Below are positions 47,673-58,786 of a DNA stretch of 64,000 nucleotides, piece after piece. The stretch spans positions 3,409,501 through 3,473,500 of the forward strand of contig BRXU01000002.1 of the NCBI GenBank assembly GCA_030267565.1, read 5' to 3'. The position numbers and the translations under genes are program-made. The notes beneath the pieces were generated by a model that ran no database searches, was not told the DNA's origin, and saw nothing but the letters and a program-made list of their open reading frames with translations. Position 1 is the stretch's first letter. Each line of letters starts with the position of its first letter. The stretch is from Pleodorina starrii (Eukaryota; Chlorophyta; Chlorophyceae; Chlamydomonadales; Volvocaceae).

Positions 47673-50600
47673 ATGTACGGCCGGGAGCGCGGACCTCCTC
47701 CACCTCCCCCGCCTGGAATGATGCGTGGTGGACCTCCGCCGGAGTACATGGACCGCGGACCCCGCGACTATCCGCGGGACATGGACCGCAGGCGGCAGCG
47801 CAGCCCACCTCCACCAATGCATGAGCGGGATGCCCGCTACGGACGGGGGCGGAGCCCGCCGCCGATGCCCAAGCGTTCTCGGCGGGACGGCCCTTACGAT
47901 CGGGACTTTCACGAGCCGCCCTTGTAAGTCTATGCCATGGGCCATACGCGTGTGTTATACGTGTACTGCATCCGAAGCTGCATGTGGACGATTGATTTGG
48001 GGCAGGCGCTTGTAGTCCCGGCTTCAAGCCTGGCCGTTTCCCTCTGACGCAGCGGTGGGCGCGGCAGCCCAGAGTATGACCGCCGACCACCTTCTCCCAA
48101 AGGTGGTTATGATGAGCGAGAGGCTTTCGAGCGTCGTGGCTCCGTGGGGCGTGAAAGGTACGCTTGCATCGGGAAGTCCGTTGCTTTGCAATGAAAGGAC
48201 CTTCATACACACATGGAGTTGTAGCACATGACGCAATTTTTGTTCCCATGTATAGGCCGGAGGATGAAAAGCGGCCGATGACCTTCAAGGAGTTCACACT
48301 GCGCAAGGTGCCGGATGATGCCGCTCCCGACGTGGCGCACCGGATGTATCAGGAGTACCTCGTCGAATACTACGGCAGCGCCATTAAGGCCGAGTTCGAG
48401 CAGAACAAAGACACTGACATGTGAGCCTCGAGTTTCGGGGTGGTCCCGGGGGGTGTGGTGTAGTACAGCGCGGACGGTTTCACGCGCATGGCCCGTCCTC
48501 TCCTCGCCCAGGTTCAAGTATCAGTTCGACCCGCGGAACTTCGCCAAGATCGTGGCCAGCCGGGCAGAGGAGGCGCAGGACAGCGCCAAGCACATCGCCA
48601 CTGACCTGACCTCTGGCGCGCTGGACCCCAGTCACGAAAACTTCTGCCAGGGCATGTACGATCTGGCGCCAAAGGTGGAGAAGGACAAGCAGCCGGCGAA
48701 TGCCGAGGACGGCCCGAAGTTTGCGCCAAATGTGTGCTGGCGCGCAGCCCGCGTCGCGCACGACCTTGAGCTGAGCCGGAAGCTGATACGGAAGCTGGAT
48801 GCGGAGAAGGGCATTGAAGAGAACCCTCTGCTGCCAAAGCTTGCTGCAGGGGCGTCGGCGGGCGGAGCTGCAGCGGCGGAGGGCGCTCCGGAGGGGCAAC
48901 CGTCAGCAGCAGGTAATGCGGGGAAGCGTCGGGAAGCTGAGCTTCTTGGGCTGTTCTGGTAAAGATGCTCACAGCTGCAATGTGCTATGCCACGCTAATG
49001 GCACGCGCTACGATACAGCAACGTGCGAGGCCATGGGCTGGGAGCGATCCCATTTTTCCAGAGGTTTGCAGACATGGGCAAGGCGGCATGAATGTCATTC
49101 TTAGAGCTCTCTCGCGTCGTCCACAATCATTGTATTGGCACAGCTGCAACAGGGAGGCTAAGTCACACACGCGCCTGGTCTGCATGGCTTCCCATGCTGC
49201 AGGGGAGGGGGTCGGAGCATCGGGTAGCGACGCCGCTCCGCCCGGCAATGCCGACGAAGCGGGCCCCGACGGAACGGCGCCGAGCGGCACGCAGGGCTCC
49301 GCTGGCACAGCCGCCCTGCAACCTGGCGCAGTGGGTGATCAGGAGCCTGCCGTCACAGTGAACGACGCAAACTACACGGAAAGCATTGGAAAGCTGGATC
49401 TGCAGTTGCACTGGCTCTGGAAGGTGCACGGCGTGGACTTCTATGCTGGCATTGAGCTCAACGAGCAGGACTGGCCCTATCGCTTAAACTGCTGCCGTCT
49501 CATTCGCGGGCCGAAGCCCGAGGAGGGCGAGAGCGACGAGGCGGCGGAGAAGGGCGAGAAAGAGAAGCTGGCGCGGACGGTGGACGAGTGCTGGAACGCG
49601 CGCATCGCGCACGGTGACCCCATCGAGGCGAAGTGCCTCAAGGGCAGGGTGAGCGACGGGACTGCAGGCTGTGCACATGGGCGGGTCTTGCATGCGGCGA
49701 ACATCGTGCATGCGGCATGTCGCAGTCTCCGCACTGTCGGAGGGCTTAAAAACTTGCGCCTGAGTCGGAGCGGGTGAAGCAGTCGCCGCTGCTGGTGACT
49801 AATTGTGCGTTTGCGTAGAGACGTGGTGTAACGTTTCAACGTAAGGCTTGCGTTTTTGCACGCAGATCGAGGAGGAGCTGGACAAATGGATTGAGTCGCA
49901 GGTCACCATGGTGGCCGACAACAAGTAAGTCGCCGCTTACTGCTTCTCTCAGCTGCGACAGGTTGACTGAAGTGGCATACGTTGCGTGGTGGTGTCTCCG
50001 TCACGCACGCTGCTTCGGAGCTGTGTGGGGTACCTCGTCTGCTAACTGAATGACCCTAACAGGACGCTGTGTGCTGTGGCAGTGCCTTGAATCCAAGCCC
50101 ACTGGCTTTTGATACCAACCAGTTACAGCAGTGCTGCAGGGCTTATAACTGCTAGTCTGCATTTCCTATTTAGGGTACTTCCGACCTGGTTAGGCTGTAG
50201 GAGCCCATAGGGCAACGGATCCTAGGTGACGTTACCACCCGACCATAACCACCTACAATTGCGAACAAACAACCACCTACACTTGCGAACAAGATTTTCA
50301 CTATATGACTGGATCCGTTTACACGACTATCACGATCTATCTACATCTAGGATATGCGTACGATTAGTAGCTGATCGCTTTTGCAACATGAGACGGCGGC
50401 GGCTGAAAAGCCATGCAGCGCGACACGGATATGGGACTCACCACACGGCGGCTTTCGTGGAGGAGCATGATGTGTAGCCTTGCCTTGACAAAGCTAGCTG
50501 TTAGGTGTTTTGCCGTACGCAACTCATTGCTAGGGTTTACAATGCTTACCTAAACCACACCAGACGTCCTGTTTCGCTCTACTCTGTTTTATAAGCTCTT

Positions 50601-51923
50601 ACGCTACGCACGAACCACTGCTGACCAGTGTACCTAGGTTAGGTGACTTACATACATGAAAATGGTCGTAACAGTAGGAGGTTAGCCGATTTACATGTAA
50701 CTAGTCGTAACAGTAGGAGGGTTATCAAGCGCTAATGTCAGCTAGCGAGTACTTCTTCGGCAAAGAGGGCCCACGACTCCTGTCCCAAGCTGTCGCTTCG
50801 GAGCATGACTTGTTCACGCAACGGTACATATGTGGCGGTGTCCTACGCAACGGGTCGGCGTGTATGTTGGCATGCGTACTGTTTTTGCACACGATGCTTG
50901 CAAAGCTGTGATTTGGGGTGTGCCAGGTAGCCACAGCACGTGCAGAGCCATGTTCTGACCTAAGTATTCTCTTGCGCAGGTGGGGCTCGAAGTTGAGCAA
51001 CAAGCTCTTCGTTGGCAAGAAGTACGTCATTAAGCACATTAAGACGAAGCACCAGGACAAGCTTGCGTCGGAGCGCGAGCGGGTATGTCAGGGAATCGTA
51101 CATGTTGCGCCGAGGGTTTTAAGTTGTTCGCCTGGCTGATAGCGCGCACATGGGCGCTATCTGCGGCATTGCGCTGAGTCCATCTTCTTGGTTGCGTGCA
51201 GATACTTGACATGCTGTACTTTGAGAACTTCCGCATCTGGAAGGAGGACGAGGAGCGCCGGCGTGTGGAGGAGGAACAGCACGCGGGAGAGCCCATGGAG
51301 GGCGAGGGCGCCGGCATGGAGGGCGAAGGCGGATACGGCGGTCGTGGACGCGGGCGCGGCGGCATGCTGGGCATGCGCGGCCGGGGCCGTGGGCTCGGCC
51401 GGGGCATGATGGGACGCGGCCCGATGATGGGCCTGGAGGGGCCCATGATGATGCCCATGCCCATGGCGCCCATGTTCATGCCTCCAGGTACGAGATTGGA
51501 ATGCGGGTGTCTGGGACATTGGGTGAGAGTTCTGCATATGTATGGGGGCTTGTGATCAAGTTGGCCCCAAGCCTCCTACCATGCTGTCAGCATGCGATGC
51601 TATTATTGGACGGTATGTTGTCCGTCTGCTTGCCTGTCCCGTCTGCTGTTGGCCTTACCTTACTCCTCTATGGCCGCTTTCCGTTGTTTTATGCAGGGCC
51701 TATGGGTCCGTTCATGCCCATCATCCCCGGGCCCGTGCCCTTGTTGCCGCCCGGGCCCATCCCCATCCGGGGTCGCGGGCGCGGGCCAATGCGTGGGCGA
51801 GGCATGCCTGGCGGACGCGGCATGGGTGGCCCGCCGAAAATTGACCCTCGAGGCATGCGCGAGTACTTCGACCTCGACCATCCGGCCAACAACCGCGCAG
51901 TGCTGGACTACGGTGACCTGTAG
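47673..51923 (+). CDS. SE: SERRATE/ARS2 RNA effector protein
   Basis: Nuclear scaffold linking capped transcripts to microRNA processing, splicing, 3'-end formation or decay. Nine exons join in phase: 47673-47923, 48053-48157, 48256-48420, 48512-48912, 49203-49648, 49866-49924, 50980-51082, 51202-51487, 51697-51923, for 680 aa. The N terminus is Arg/Pro-rich, typical of SE. Then come RPMTFKEFTLRKVPDD and YQEYLVEYYGSAIKAEF (N-terminal SE domain), FDPRNFAKIVASRAEEAQ, and LDLQLHWLWKVHGVDFYAG (central domain). The zinc-finger region NKLFVGKKYVIKHIKTKH keeps the histidines but lacks cysteines. The tail is Gly/Arg/Met/Pro-rich and ends GMREYFDLDHP...VLDYGDL, the conserved SE/ARS2 C terminus. The 5' AUG is the first after the divergent promoter. 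Confidence 0.93.
49925..50979 (+). other. large AT-rich intron 6 of SERRATE with direct repeats
   Basis: At 1,055 bp this is far longer than the other introns of the gene and clearly AT-richer. It holds a tandem pair of CCACCTACA(A/C)TTGCGAACAA at about 50250-50291 and a pair of GTCGTAACAGTAGGAGG at about 50665-50720. It may contain a small non-autonomous insertion; no coding capacity is recognisable. Confidence 0.6.
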
Positions 51924-52675
51924 CCGAGCCGTTTGCAGGACGAGTGCATTGTTTGATCGCATGGTGTCACACGCGGCTGCGCGGAATGTCCAAAGGGTGA
52001 ATACTGCATGTTCTGGCCTGTAAGCATGGATTTAATGCCCTGCGCAAGGGGCTCGTTATGTTTTGTTGTATGATGTTGGCGCATTCTAATGACAGGCGGC
52101 AGCGAGGCCACGGGGTGTTGGGTGCCGTTTGTGTTCCATTCCGTGGTGCCTTTCGGGAGGCTGATAACCCTGAATTGCCTGTTAACCCTGAGTTTTCTGC
52201 AAGCCATTACATTTACAGGCGGCATGTGCAAGTCATCGCCGACAGTCACAGCTCCTTGTCGGTCCTTTGAGTGGATGGAGGGCTGACTGCGGTGCGCTCG
52301 ATGCGAGAGGCGCTTTTCAGGCGCCTCCATTGTCGCCTCCATAGTCAGCTATGACGAGCACGAAAGCGCGTTTGGCGTTCTCGTGTCAATGGTCTGCGGA
52401 CGGGATGGGAGGGGGTTGCAGGGAGGATCGACTAGTGGACGACTAGTGACTGCACACTCCTACGGCGCGCTATGGAGTGGGCAGTAGGTGATATCGAGCC
52501 TCACCGTTATTGCCTCGACTGGTTGTTCGCAAATCTGCGATGGTATGGAGCCGTGAAACCTGCACAAGTGCCCGTGCAAGTCACCCAAGAGCGCGCCACA
52601 TGTACCTTCTTTTCCTCTTCAGCTCACGGGCACAAGGCACCACGGCTATTTTTTACCTGTAAAATTCCTGACAAG
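51924..52675. other. convergent intergenic region
   Basis: 3' flanks of SERRATE (+) and the cysteine-rich gene (-). TTACATTTACA near 52207 offers TGTAA signals for the minus gene, although about 460 bp from its stop. No other gene was seen. Confidence 0.4.
52019..52023 (+). terminator. TGTAA poly(A) signal of SERRATE
   Basis: TGTAA, the usual volvocine polyadenylation signal, lies about 96 bp after the SERRATE stop codon. Confidence 0.6.
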
Positions 52676-53954
52676 TCACCGTGCTGTACCGTACTCGCAC
52701 TTTGTCGGAAGTGGCGATGAACGAGACTCCATCCCTGCACGCATGGCGCTGAGGTTTGTTCCGCCCTGCTGCGCGCCATACTGCAGCACGGAAGACCTGT
52801 TGGCACCCGATGAAGCGCCCGGGGGCTGACTCACTTCGACACGTTCACATTCTTGCCACCGTTGAGAATCTGCGATGACATCCATGGCGGAACGGGGATT
52901 CAAACTGACGTCTGGGCATGCACATGCCGAATGCCGGCTTCAGCCGCCGTCCTAAACATAGCACAAGTGCTGCCCTACACAAGCTCACATGCTGAATTGC
53001 GATGGAAATCGGCGGCTCCTGGCGCACCTGAAAGGACTTGAAGAAGCCGTTGGGTGAGCCCAGCAACATGAAGCCGCTGGGCAACCTACATGAGAGCGAG
53101 GAAGCGGTCGTGGGTCACTCCTTTTCTCCCAGAACGGTAGTCGAGGGGACGGTAACTGGGTAGAGGCTCGTATCCAAGACCTTGTGTGCGAGCAGACCCT
53201 GACAGCCCTTCATACAAACATGACAAACAGCTGTGCATGGCGCTCAAAGGTCGGTGATGGCCACGATTACAATTGGCGTGCCCACGGGCGGCCAGCCGAC
53301 AACCTTTAAAGCGGGCACGCTCGAAGCGACTCACTGCGCGGTGAGGTCTCGGAACGAGTAGCATGTGTTGGGGTAACACTGCTCGATCGACACAAAGCAG
53401 TCGGTCTCTGCAGAGAGATTGGGGAAGCGCGAGACCGGAACACCGCCGGGGATGTGACAGGGACTCACCGGGTCGCATCAACTGACTGCAACACGGATCG
53501 CTGTAATCAATCCGGGTTGCGCGCTCCAAGACATCAGAAATTCGGCGCCCCTCTAGCCCCCGTCCGTGCATCACTTCGCGGGGTGGCAACCGACACGGTC
53601 ACCTGGGCTAGCTGCCTTACCTCCAAACTGCATCAACAATCCTTTGAAGCTCCCGGATGTCTTGTTGAAGCCGAATACGCTCTTAACCTGACAGTTCTCC
53701 TCGAGCTCCTTCCGAAGCGTGCATGCGCTGGTGGCGTACCTGCTCCACACGCGTCACACGCCACGTGTTAGCCGGGGAACCCCGTTCAGCCGCATTGACA
53801 GCTGCGGCCCTGGCCCTGAGAGCCCACGCTGATAGTAGGGGTTCCACCTGTTGGGGAACATGCTAGCGCGTACAAGCGCAACTAGGTGCAGCAGCGCCCA
53901 AGCTGCACAATACCAGCGACGATGCCCAGTCCAAACATGGCTACCAGGCGACAT
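52676..53954 (-). CDS. small cysteine-rich secreted protein, unknown family
   Basis: Seven short exons join in phase (minus order): 53954-53848, 53739-53621, 53552-53469, 53407-53335, 53085-53028, 52869-52835, 52796-52676, for about 198 aa. The start ATG gives a basic stretch and hydrophobic core (CAAWALLHLVALV) that fits a signal peptide or anchor. The mature part has about eight cysteines, in SACTLRKELEENCQV, SDPCCSQLMRP, ETDCFVSIEQCYPNTCYSF and TKCEY. It also has a glycine/phenylalanine-rich segment (LPSGFMLLGSPNGFFKSFQ). The exon-3 start is the least certain (53552, or 53573 with seven more residues). I do not recognise the family; an extracellular or endomembrane role is inferred. It is head-to-head with the ZIP gene. 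Confidence 0.65.
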
Positions 53955-54373
53955 TGAGCTTGCTTGTGACTGTTCTGTCGGTTGTCTGCTCGGGAAGCGC
54001 GCTTCCCCTGTCAAAGGAAGGATGAAACAGCTAAAAGGAGTCGGCACTACCCGGAAGCATACGAAGATCTAACAACAGAAGCAAAACACGCAATCTGTTG
54101 GCGTAGGAAATTTGGAGCCTCTGTTGGGTTCGTTCGTCACATCGGCAGCTGTCGAAAATGCCGTACGGAGTTTAATAATAGTCTTCATTCGAGTAGAGCT
54201 TTCTTCGCCCTTTGCATGCTACTGTCAAGTTCGATAGGTGCTCCGGAAGCCGACGGTGTGGAGCTGTAGATGGCGGAGCGTGCAAATCATACAACCCAAT
54301 AACGAATAACCCGACCTTTTCAAGAGAGCAAATCTAGGGGCTGCTGGTACTGGGATTCACTAAAGTCTTCATC
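53955..54373. promoter_or_regulatory. divergent promoter region, cysteine-rich gene / ZIP
   Basis: 419 bp between predicted start codons of two head-to-head genes, AT-richer than the coding sequence. No named element was identified. Confidence 0.5.
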
Positions 54374-57300
54374 ATGTGGATAAAATTACGTCTGATGTTT
54401 TCAATTCTGGTTTCGCTGTTGGCAGCCTGGGGCGCACAGGCACGTTACGTTCACGTGGAAGAGAGCGGGTAAGACTTCCCGTCAACGGTTACATCTTGTA
54501 AGGTTGATGTATTAATGGTGCGCCGCCGACCAAAAATGCGATTGAAGACGCAAAGACGTCCTGTAACGGAACATCATCCTTGCCTAGGCTGTAACGGACT
54601 TTGGTCCGCCCGTGCAGGTATGCGCAGAGTCACGCGCTGTATGAGGACCGTCACGAAGAATTTTTGTCTGGAGGACGCATTACCAGCTTCAACCTGCAGT
54701 TCCCGCCGCTCCTCCAACGTTGCTTGGTAAGGCCTCCACGCCTCCCTCCTTCCTAACTGCGGATAAGGGTGTGCCGGGTTTTGCTGTGCGGCCGCCAACC
54801 AAGCAGGAAGGCAAAGCCACGTAACCCACGGTGGAGAGTTAATGCAGTTTGAGAGCAAGAACGGGTGTGTCACGGCTTTCGGCCACCAGCAGCGATGGCT
54901 GCATTGTGCTGGCATGTTACCGCCCACATCGGCCGCAATCTCACCAACGGGGCCTCAGATCCCCCACCACCACGAAACGCGGCCCTGCCGGCACCGAAAT
55001 ACAAAGTCTGCAGCCGCCTGCCGACCCTCCTTTGCCCATTTTCTGCGGCTCCACTGCGACACGTGCTCCGTGCTTCGTTGCCCACCTACCGGTATCCACC
55101 AGGCGGATGTGTCATGCAGCGACGCCTTGGCCGCTGCCGCCACTGCAGCAGCGGCGGCTCGGCAGCAGCAGCAGCAGGAACACCCCCAACAACATGTCGG
55201 CAACACAGACGAGTTAGCTTTATTTCCAACGGGCGCAGCCGCGCAGAAACAGCTGCCACAGCAGCAGCAACAACAGCAGCAGCCGAAGAAGCCATCCGAC
55301 GCCGCAGCTGCCGGCGACCATGACCGGGCCAGAATCGGCGCCGGCGGCCGCGGCGCGTGGCGGATCGATAGCGACGGCGACGCCGTCGCCACCGATGTCG
55401 GGCTCGGCGACGGCCGCGACATGGCTGACGACGTGGACGACCCCACCAGCCTGTCTCTTAAAGGGCTGGCGGCGCTGATTCTGTTCGTGGAGGCAGTGGC
55501 GGGGATGTACCTCCCACTGGCGCTGCAGCGGCTCCAGTCACCGCAGTGGTGGCTGTCGCTGCTCAACTGCTTCAGCGGCGGCATATTCCTGGCCGCAGGT
55601 GAGTGAGCCGGCCAGGGGAACCGACGAAGCGGATCCCGGGCGGAGCCCCCTGCAGCAGGCCTTTCATACACAGCCCTTACCGTTACCTGCGGCACCTGCG
55701 CCTGCCCTGCCGCATCTTCAACGGCCCCTGACGGCCCCGCGGCACCTCCCGCCCGCCCGCCCTGCCGCCCAGGCATCATCCACCTGCTGCCTCACTGCGC
55801 CGAGGCACAGGAGGCACTGGGACCCATAGGCCCCAACGGCGACTACCCGCTCTACCTGGTGAGTGGCTGGGTTGGCCGTCGGGGCTATTGGACTCGCTGA
55901 CTGGCTGGCTGACTGACTGGCCAGTCCACTGCAGCTGACCGGCCGGCAGACGGCTGAAGACAGCGGCGCTGCCCGCTTCCCTGCCTGCATGGCGGCGCGC
56001 TGCCTCGTTCTGCCCTCGCCGCCTGAGCGCGCCCGTCCACTTCGCCACTGGCAGTGCGCATTCACTCTCCTCCGGTCCCCCTCGTCCCCTTTGTGCCTCT
56101 CCCTGTGTCTCTGTCCATTCAACGTTGTCCGCCCCCGGCCCCCCAATGACGCATTTCACGCTGGTTCCGCCCCACCCCAACATCGCCCCGGGCCCCGGCC
56201 CCTCGCCCCGGGCCGTTCTTATTACCCCAACATCATGTGCACTCGGTGGGTGGGCGGTCGGGTCCCAGGTGCTGGTGGTGGTGGGCTATTGCGTCGTGTT
56301 TTACGTGGAGCGGGTGCTGTTCGATGTGCACGGCGAGGGCCACGCGCATTGCCAGCACTCCAACGTGTTCAGCCACAGCAGGTGGGGGGGCGGAGGCGGG
56401 GGCTGGGGAGGGGCGCAGGGGCAGGGAGACGGCACAGGGAGAGGAGCGGCGGGGATTGGCCAAGGACGCCGAAGGGCGGCGGGGACAGGTGCAAGGACAG
56501 GTGCCAACACCAGGAGATCGGCCTCCAGGGGACTGCGCCCCAGTACAGTAACTTTGCCCCACCCTGCCGCGCCTCCGACCCCGACCCTTCCGCCCTTCCC
56601 CCGCCCCGCCACATACGCAGCTACTACAAGGCCATCTCGCACCGCTCGCGCCGCATCTCCAGACTGCCCTCGGCCACCGCCGCCGCCGCCGCCGGCGCTG
56701 TCGTGTGCACTTCCGCCGGCCCCGATCCGCTGGGGCTGCCCACGTCCTCCGCCCACGCGTGCGGGGCGGAGGAGGCTGCAGAGGCGGGGCTCGGCGTCCT
56801 CCCGCCCCTCCACCATCACAACCAACAACAACAGCAGTACCGGCCGCCGCAGCCACAGCTGGAGGGATGCGGAGGCGGGGCCAGCGGCGGCAGCGCGGGC
56901 GACGCAAGCCAACACCCGCGCAAGCCGGATGGAGCTGTGGAGGCGGATGGACCGCTCATTCCGCACCACAGCCACGGCCACGGCGGTTGCCAGCATTCCC
57001 ACCAGCGCGGAAGCCACAACCACAACCACGGCCACGCGTTGGGCGGTCTCCCGATGTCTGCGGAGGGGCTTTGCCTGACGGCGACGGGCGTGGCGTATGC
57101 GCTGCCGGCGGCCGCGGGCGAGGCAGCCGTGGCGGGCGACGACGACGACGAGGACGACGAGTCGTGCCACAGCGACCACCCGCCGCGGGCGGTGTGCGTG
57201 TGCGTGGAGGAGGAGGAGGCGGAGGCCGAGGCCGAGGCGCGCGCGCTGCGCGCCGCGGTGTCCTCGTCCCAATCGCATCCGCAGCACCACAACCACAACG

Positions 57301-58337
57301 ACCACCAGGGGCATGGCCACGAGCATGCCCACGCCCACGCCCATGGCCGGGGCCCCGCGGCGGGAGGAAGCCGCCCACACGGCTCCGGCAGCGGCGGCGG
57401 CGGCAGCGGCGATCACCTGCGGCTTCCACTGCTGCTTGCGGAGCAGCTGTCCGCGCCACCGACGCCGTTTGGCGACGCCAGCGCCTCTTCCAACGCCGCG
57501 GACGCAATCGGCGCAGGTGCCAACGGCTTGCAACACCCGGAGCTGCCGCACCCACCCGACTCGTGCGCCTACCACCCGCACCACCATCACCACCACCGCT
57601 ACCGGCGCCGCTCCGCCGGGACGGCGGGTCCGCTGCCGCCCGGCGCTGCTGCCGTCGCTGCCGCCGCCGCCGCCCTCCACAGCACCGGCGGCAGCGACAG
57701 CCCCGCCTCCAGCTGCGCCTCTTCCCTGGCGGGCCACTTCGTCGACCTCCCTCCCCACCATCACCAACCCCACCACCACCACACCCTCCACCACAACCAC
57801 CACCACGCCCACGCCCACGCCCACCACCACCACCACGTCATCAAGCCGCGCTTCCGCTTCATGCACGGCGTGGTGCTGCTGGTGGCGCTGGCGCTGCACA
57901 CCTCCCTGGAGTGCATCGCGCTGGGCCTCATCAACTCGCGGCCGCAGTTCCTGCTGCTCTTCGCCGCCATCGCCTCGCACAAGGCCGTGTCGGCGCTGGC
58001 GCTGTCCAGCCGCTTCCTGCGCGAGGGCGCCACGCTGGCCCAGGTGACGGGCTACGTGGGGCCCTTCTGCCTGGTGGCGCCAGCGTCCATACTGGCGGGG
58101 GTGTACGTGGGCTGCGTGGCGCCCGCGGCGCGGCTGGTGTTCAGCTGTTTCGCCACCGGCACCTTTCTGTACGTGGGCGCGAGCGAGGTGATCATGGAGG
58201 AGTTCGAGGGCGAGATGCGGGCCGACCGACGGGACATATCCACCCGCGCCGCGCGCTACGCCAAGTTTGGGGCGGTGCTGGCGGCGGTGGCGCTGGTGGC
58301 GGCCAGCGGGCTGCTGCCGGAGCCGGACCACCATTGA
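54374..58337 (+). CDS. ZIP-family metal transporter with long His-rich loop
   Basis: Imports zinc, iron or similar divalent metals across a membrane. Exons 54374-54468, 54618-54726, 55103-55598, 55773-55858, 56269-56381 and 56621-58337 join in phase to 871 aa. A signal peptide (MFSILVSLLAAWGAQA) is followed by a Gln/Ala-rich lumenal segment. TM1-TM3 lie in exons 3-5 (for example LAALILFVEAVAGMYLPLAL and GGIFLAAGIIHLLPHC). Then comes a loop of about 430 residues dense in His (HGHEHAHAHAHG, HPHHHHHHRY, HHHTLHHNHHHAHAHAHHHH). TM4-TM8 follow from about residue 715, with metal-site motifs ALHTSLECIALG (TM4) and AIASHKAVSAL (TM5). The two first exons are joined by phase and by the signal peptide. 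An alternative start at 54842 would replace them with intron-like sequence. Confidence 0.85.
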
Positions 58338-58370
58338 GGATGGAGGCCACCATTGAAGGCGGAAACGGCG

Positions 58371-58402
58371 TGGTGGTGGTGGTGGTGGTGGTGGTGGTGA
58401 GC
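58371..58402. repeat. GTG microsatellite after the ZIP stop
   Basis: About ten GTG units in the ZIP 3' untranslated region. Confidence 0.9.
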
Positions 58403-58425
58403 GGCTGAAGGGGAAGAGGGCGGGG

Positions 58426-58430
58426 TGTAA
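58426..58430 (+). terminator. TGTAA poly(A) signal of the ZIP gene
   Basis: TGTAA lies about 90 bp after the ZIP stop codon, within the range usual for volvocine genes. Confidence 0.65.
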
Positions 58431-58728
58431 TGCTCGGGGCGTGGTCGCGGTGGAGGTGTGGGAGGGAGGGAAGCGGCGGCGTGGCGGCGTGTGTGTTAGG
58501 CAGGAATGGCCGCGTGTGGGCAGCCCCCCCCCCGCTGGGGCGGCTATGAGCTGACCTGATGTCGGGATGTGATAACGCACTGGAGAACATGTGCGGCGGT
58601 GGTGGTGGCACAAGCACGTGTATCCGGGCTGGGTCAGCGTGTATTTTGAGGGTGCGATAACAGGCGCCACGTATACAACTTGTACATCTTTGTGGCGCGG
58701 ATGGGCGGATGGCGGGGACGCCGATAGC

Positions 58729-58786
58729 GGTAGTAGTACAGTAGTAGTAGCACTGGTAGTAGTAGTAGTAGTAGTAGTACCGTAGT
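58729..58786. repeat. GTA microsatellite
   Basis: An interrupted run of GTA units beyond the ZIP gene. Confidence 0.9.

Noticed and set aside
53754..53847. Exon reading WNPYYQRGLSGPGPQ
   Set aside because: It would leave an intron of under 40 bp before the next exon; treating it as intron joins AAC-AG to G-TAC in phase.
54842..55102. ZIP start at ATG 54842
   Set aside because: The in-frame extension looks like intron sequence. The upstream exons give a signal peptide and match in phase. It is kept only as an alternative.
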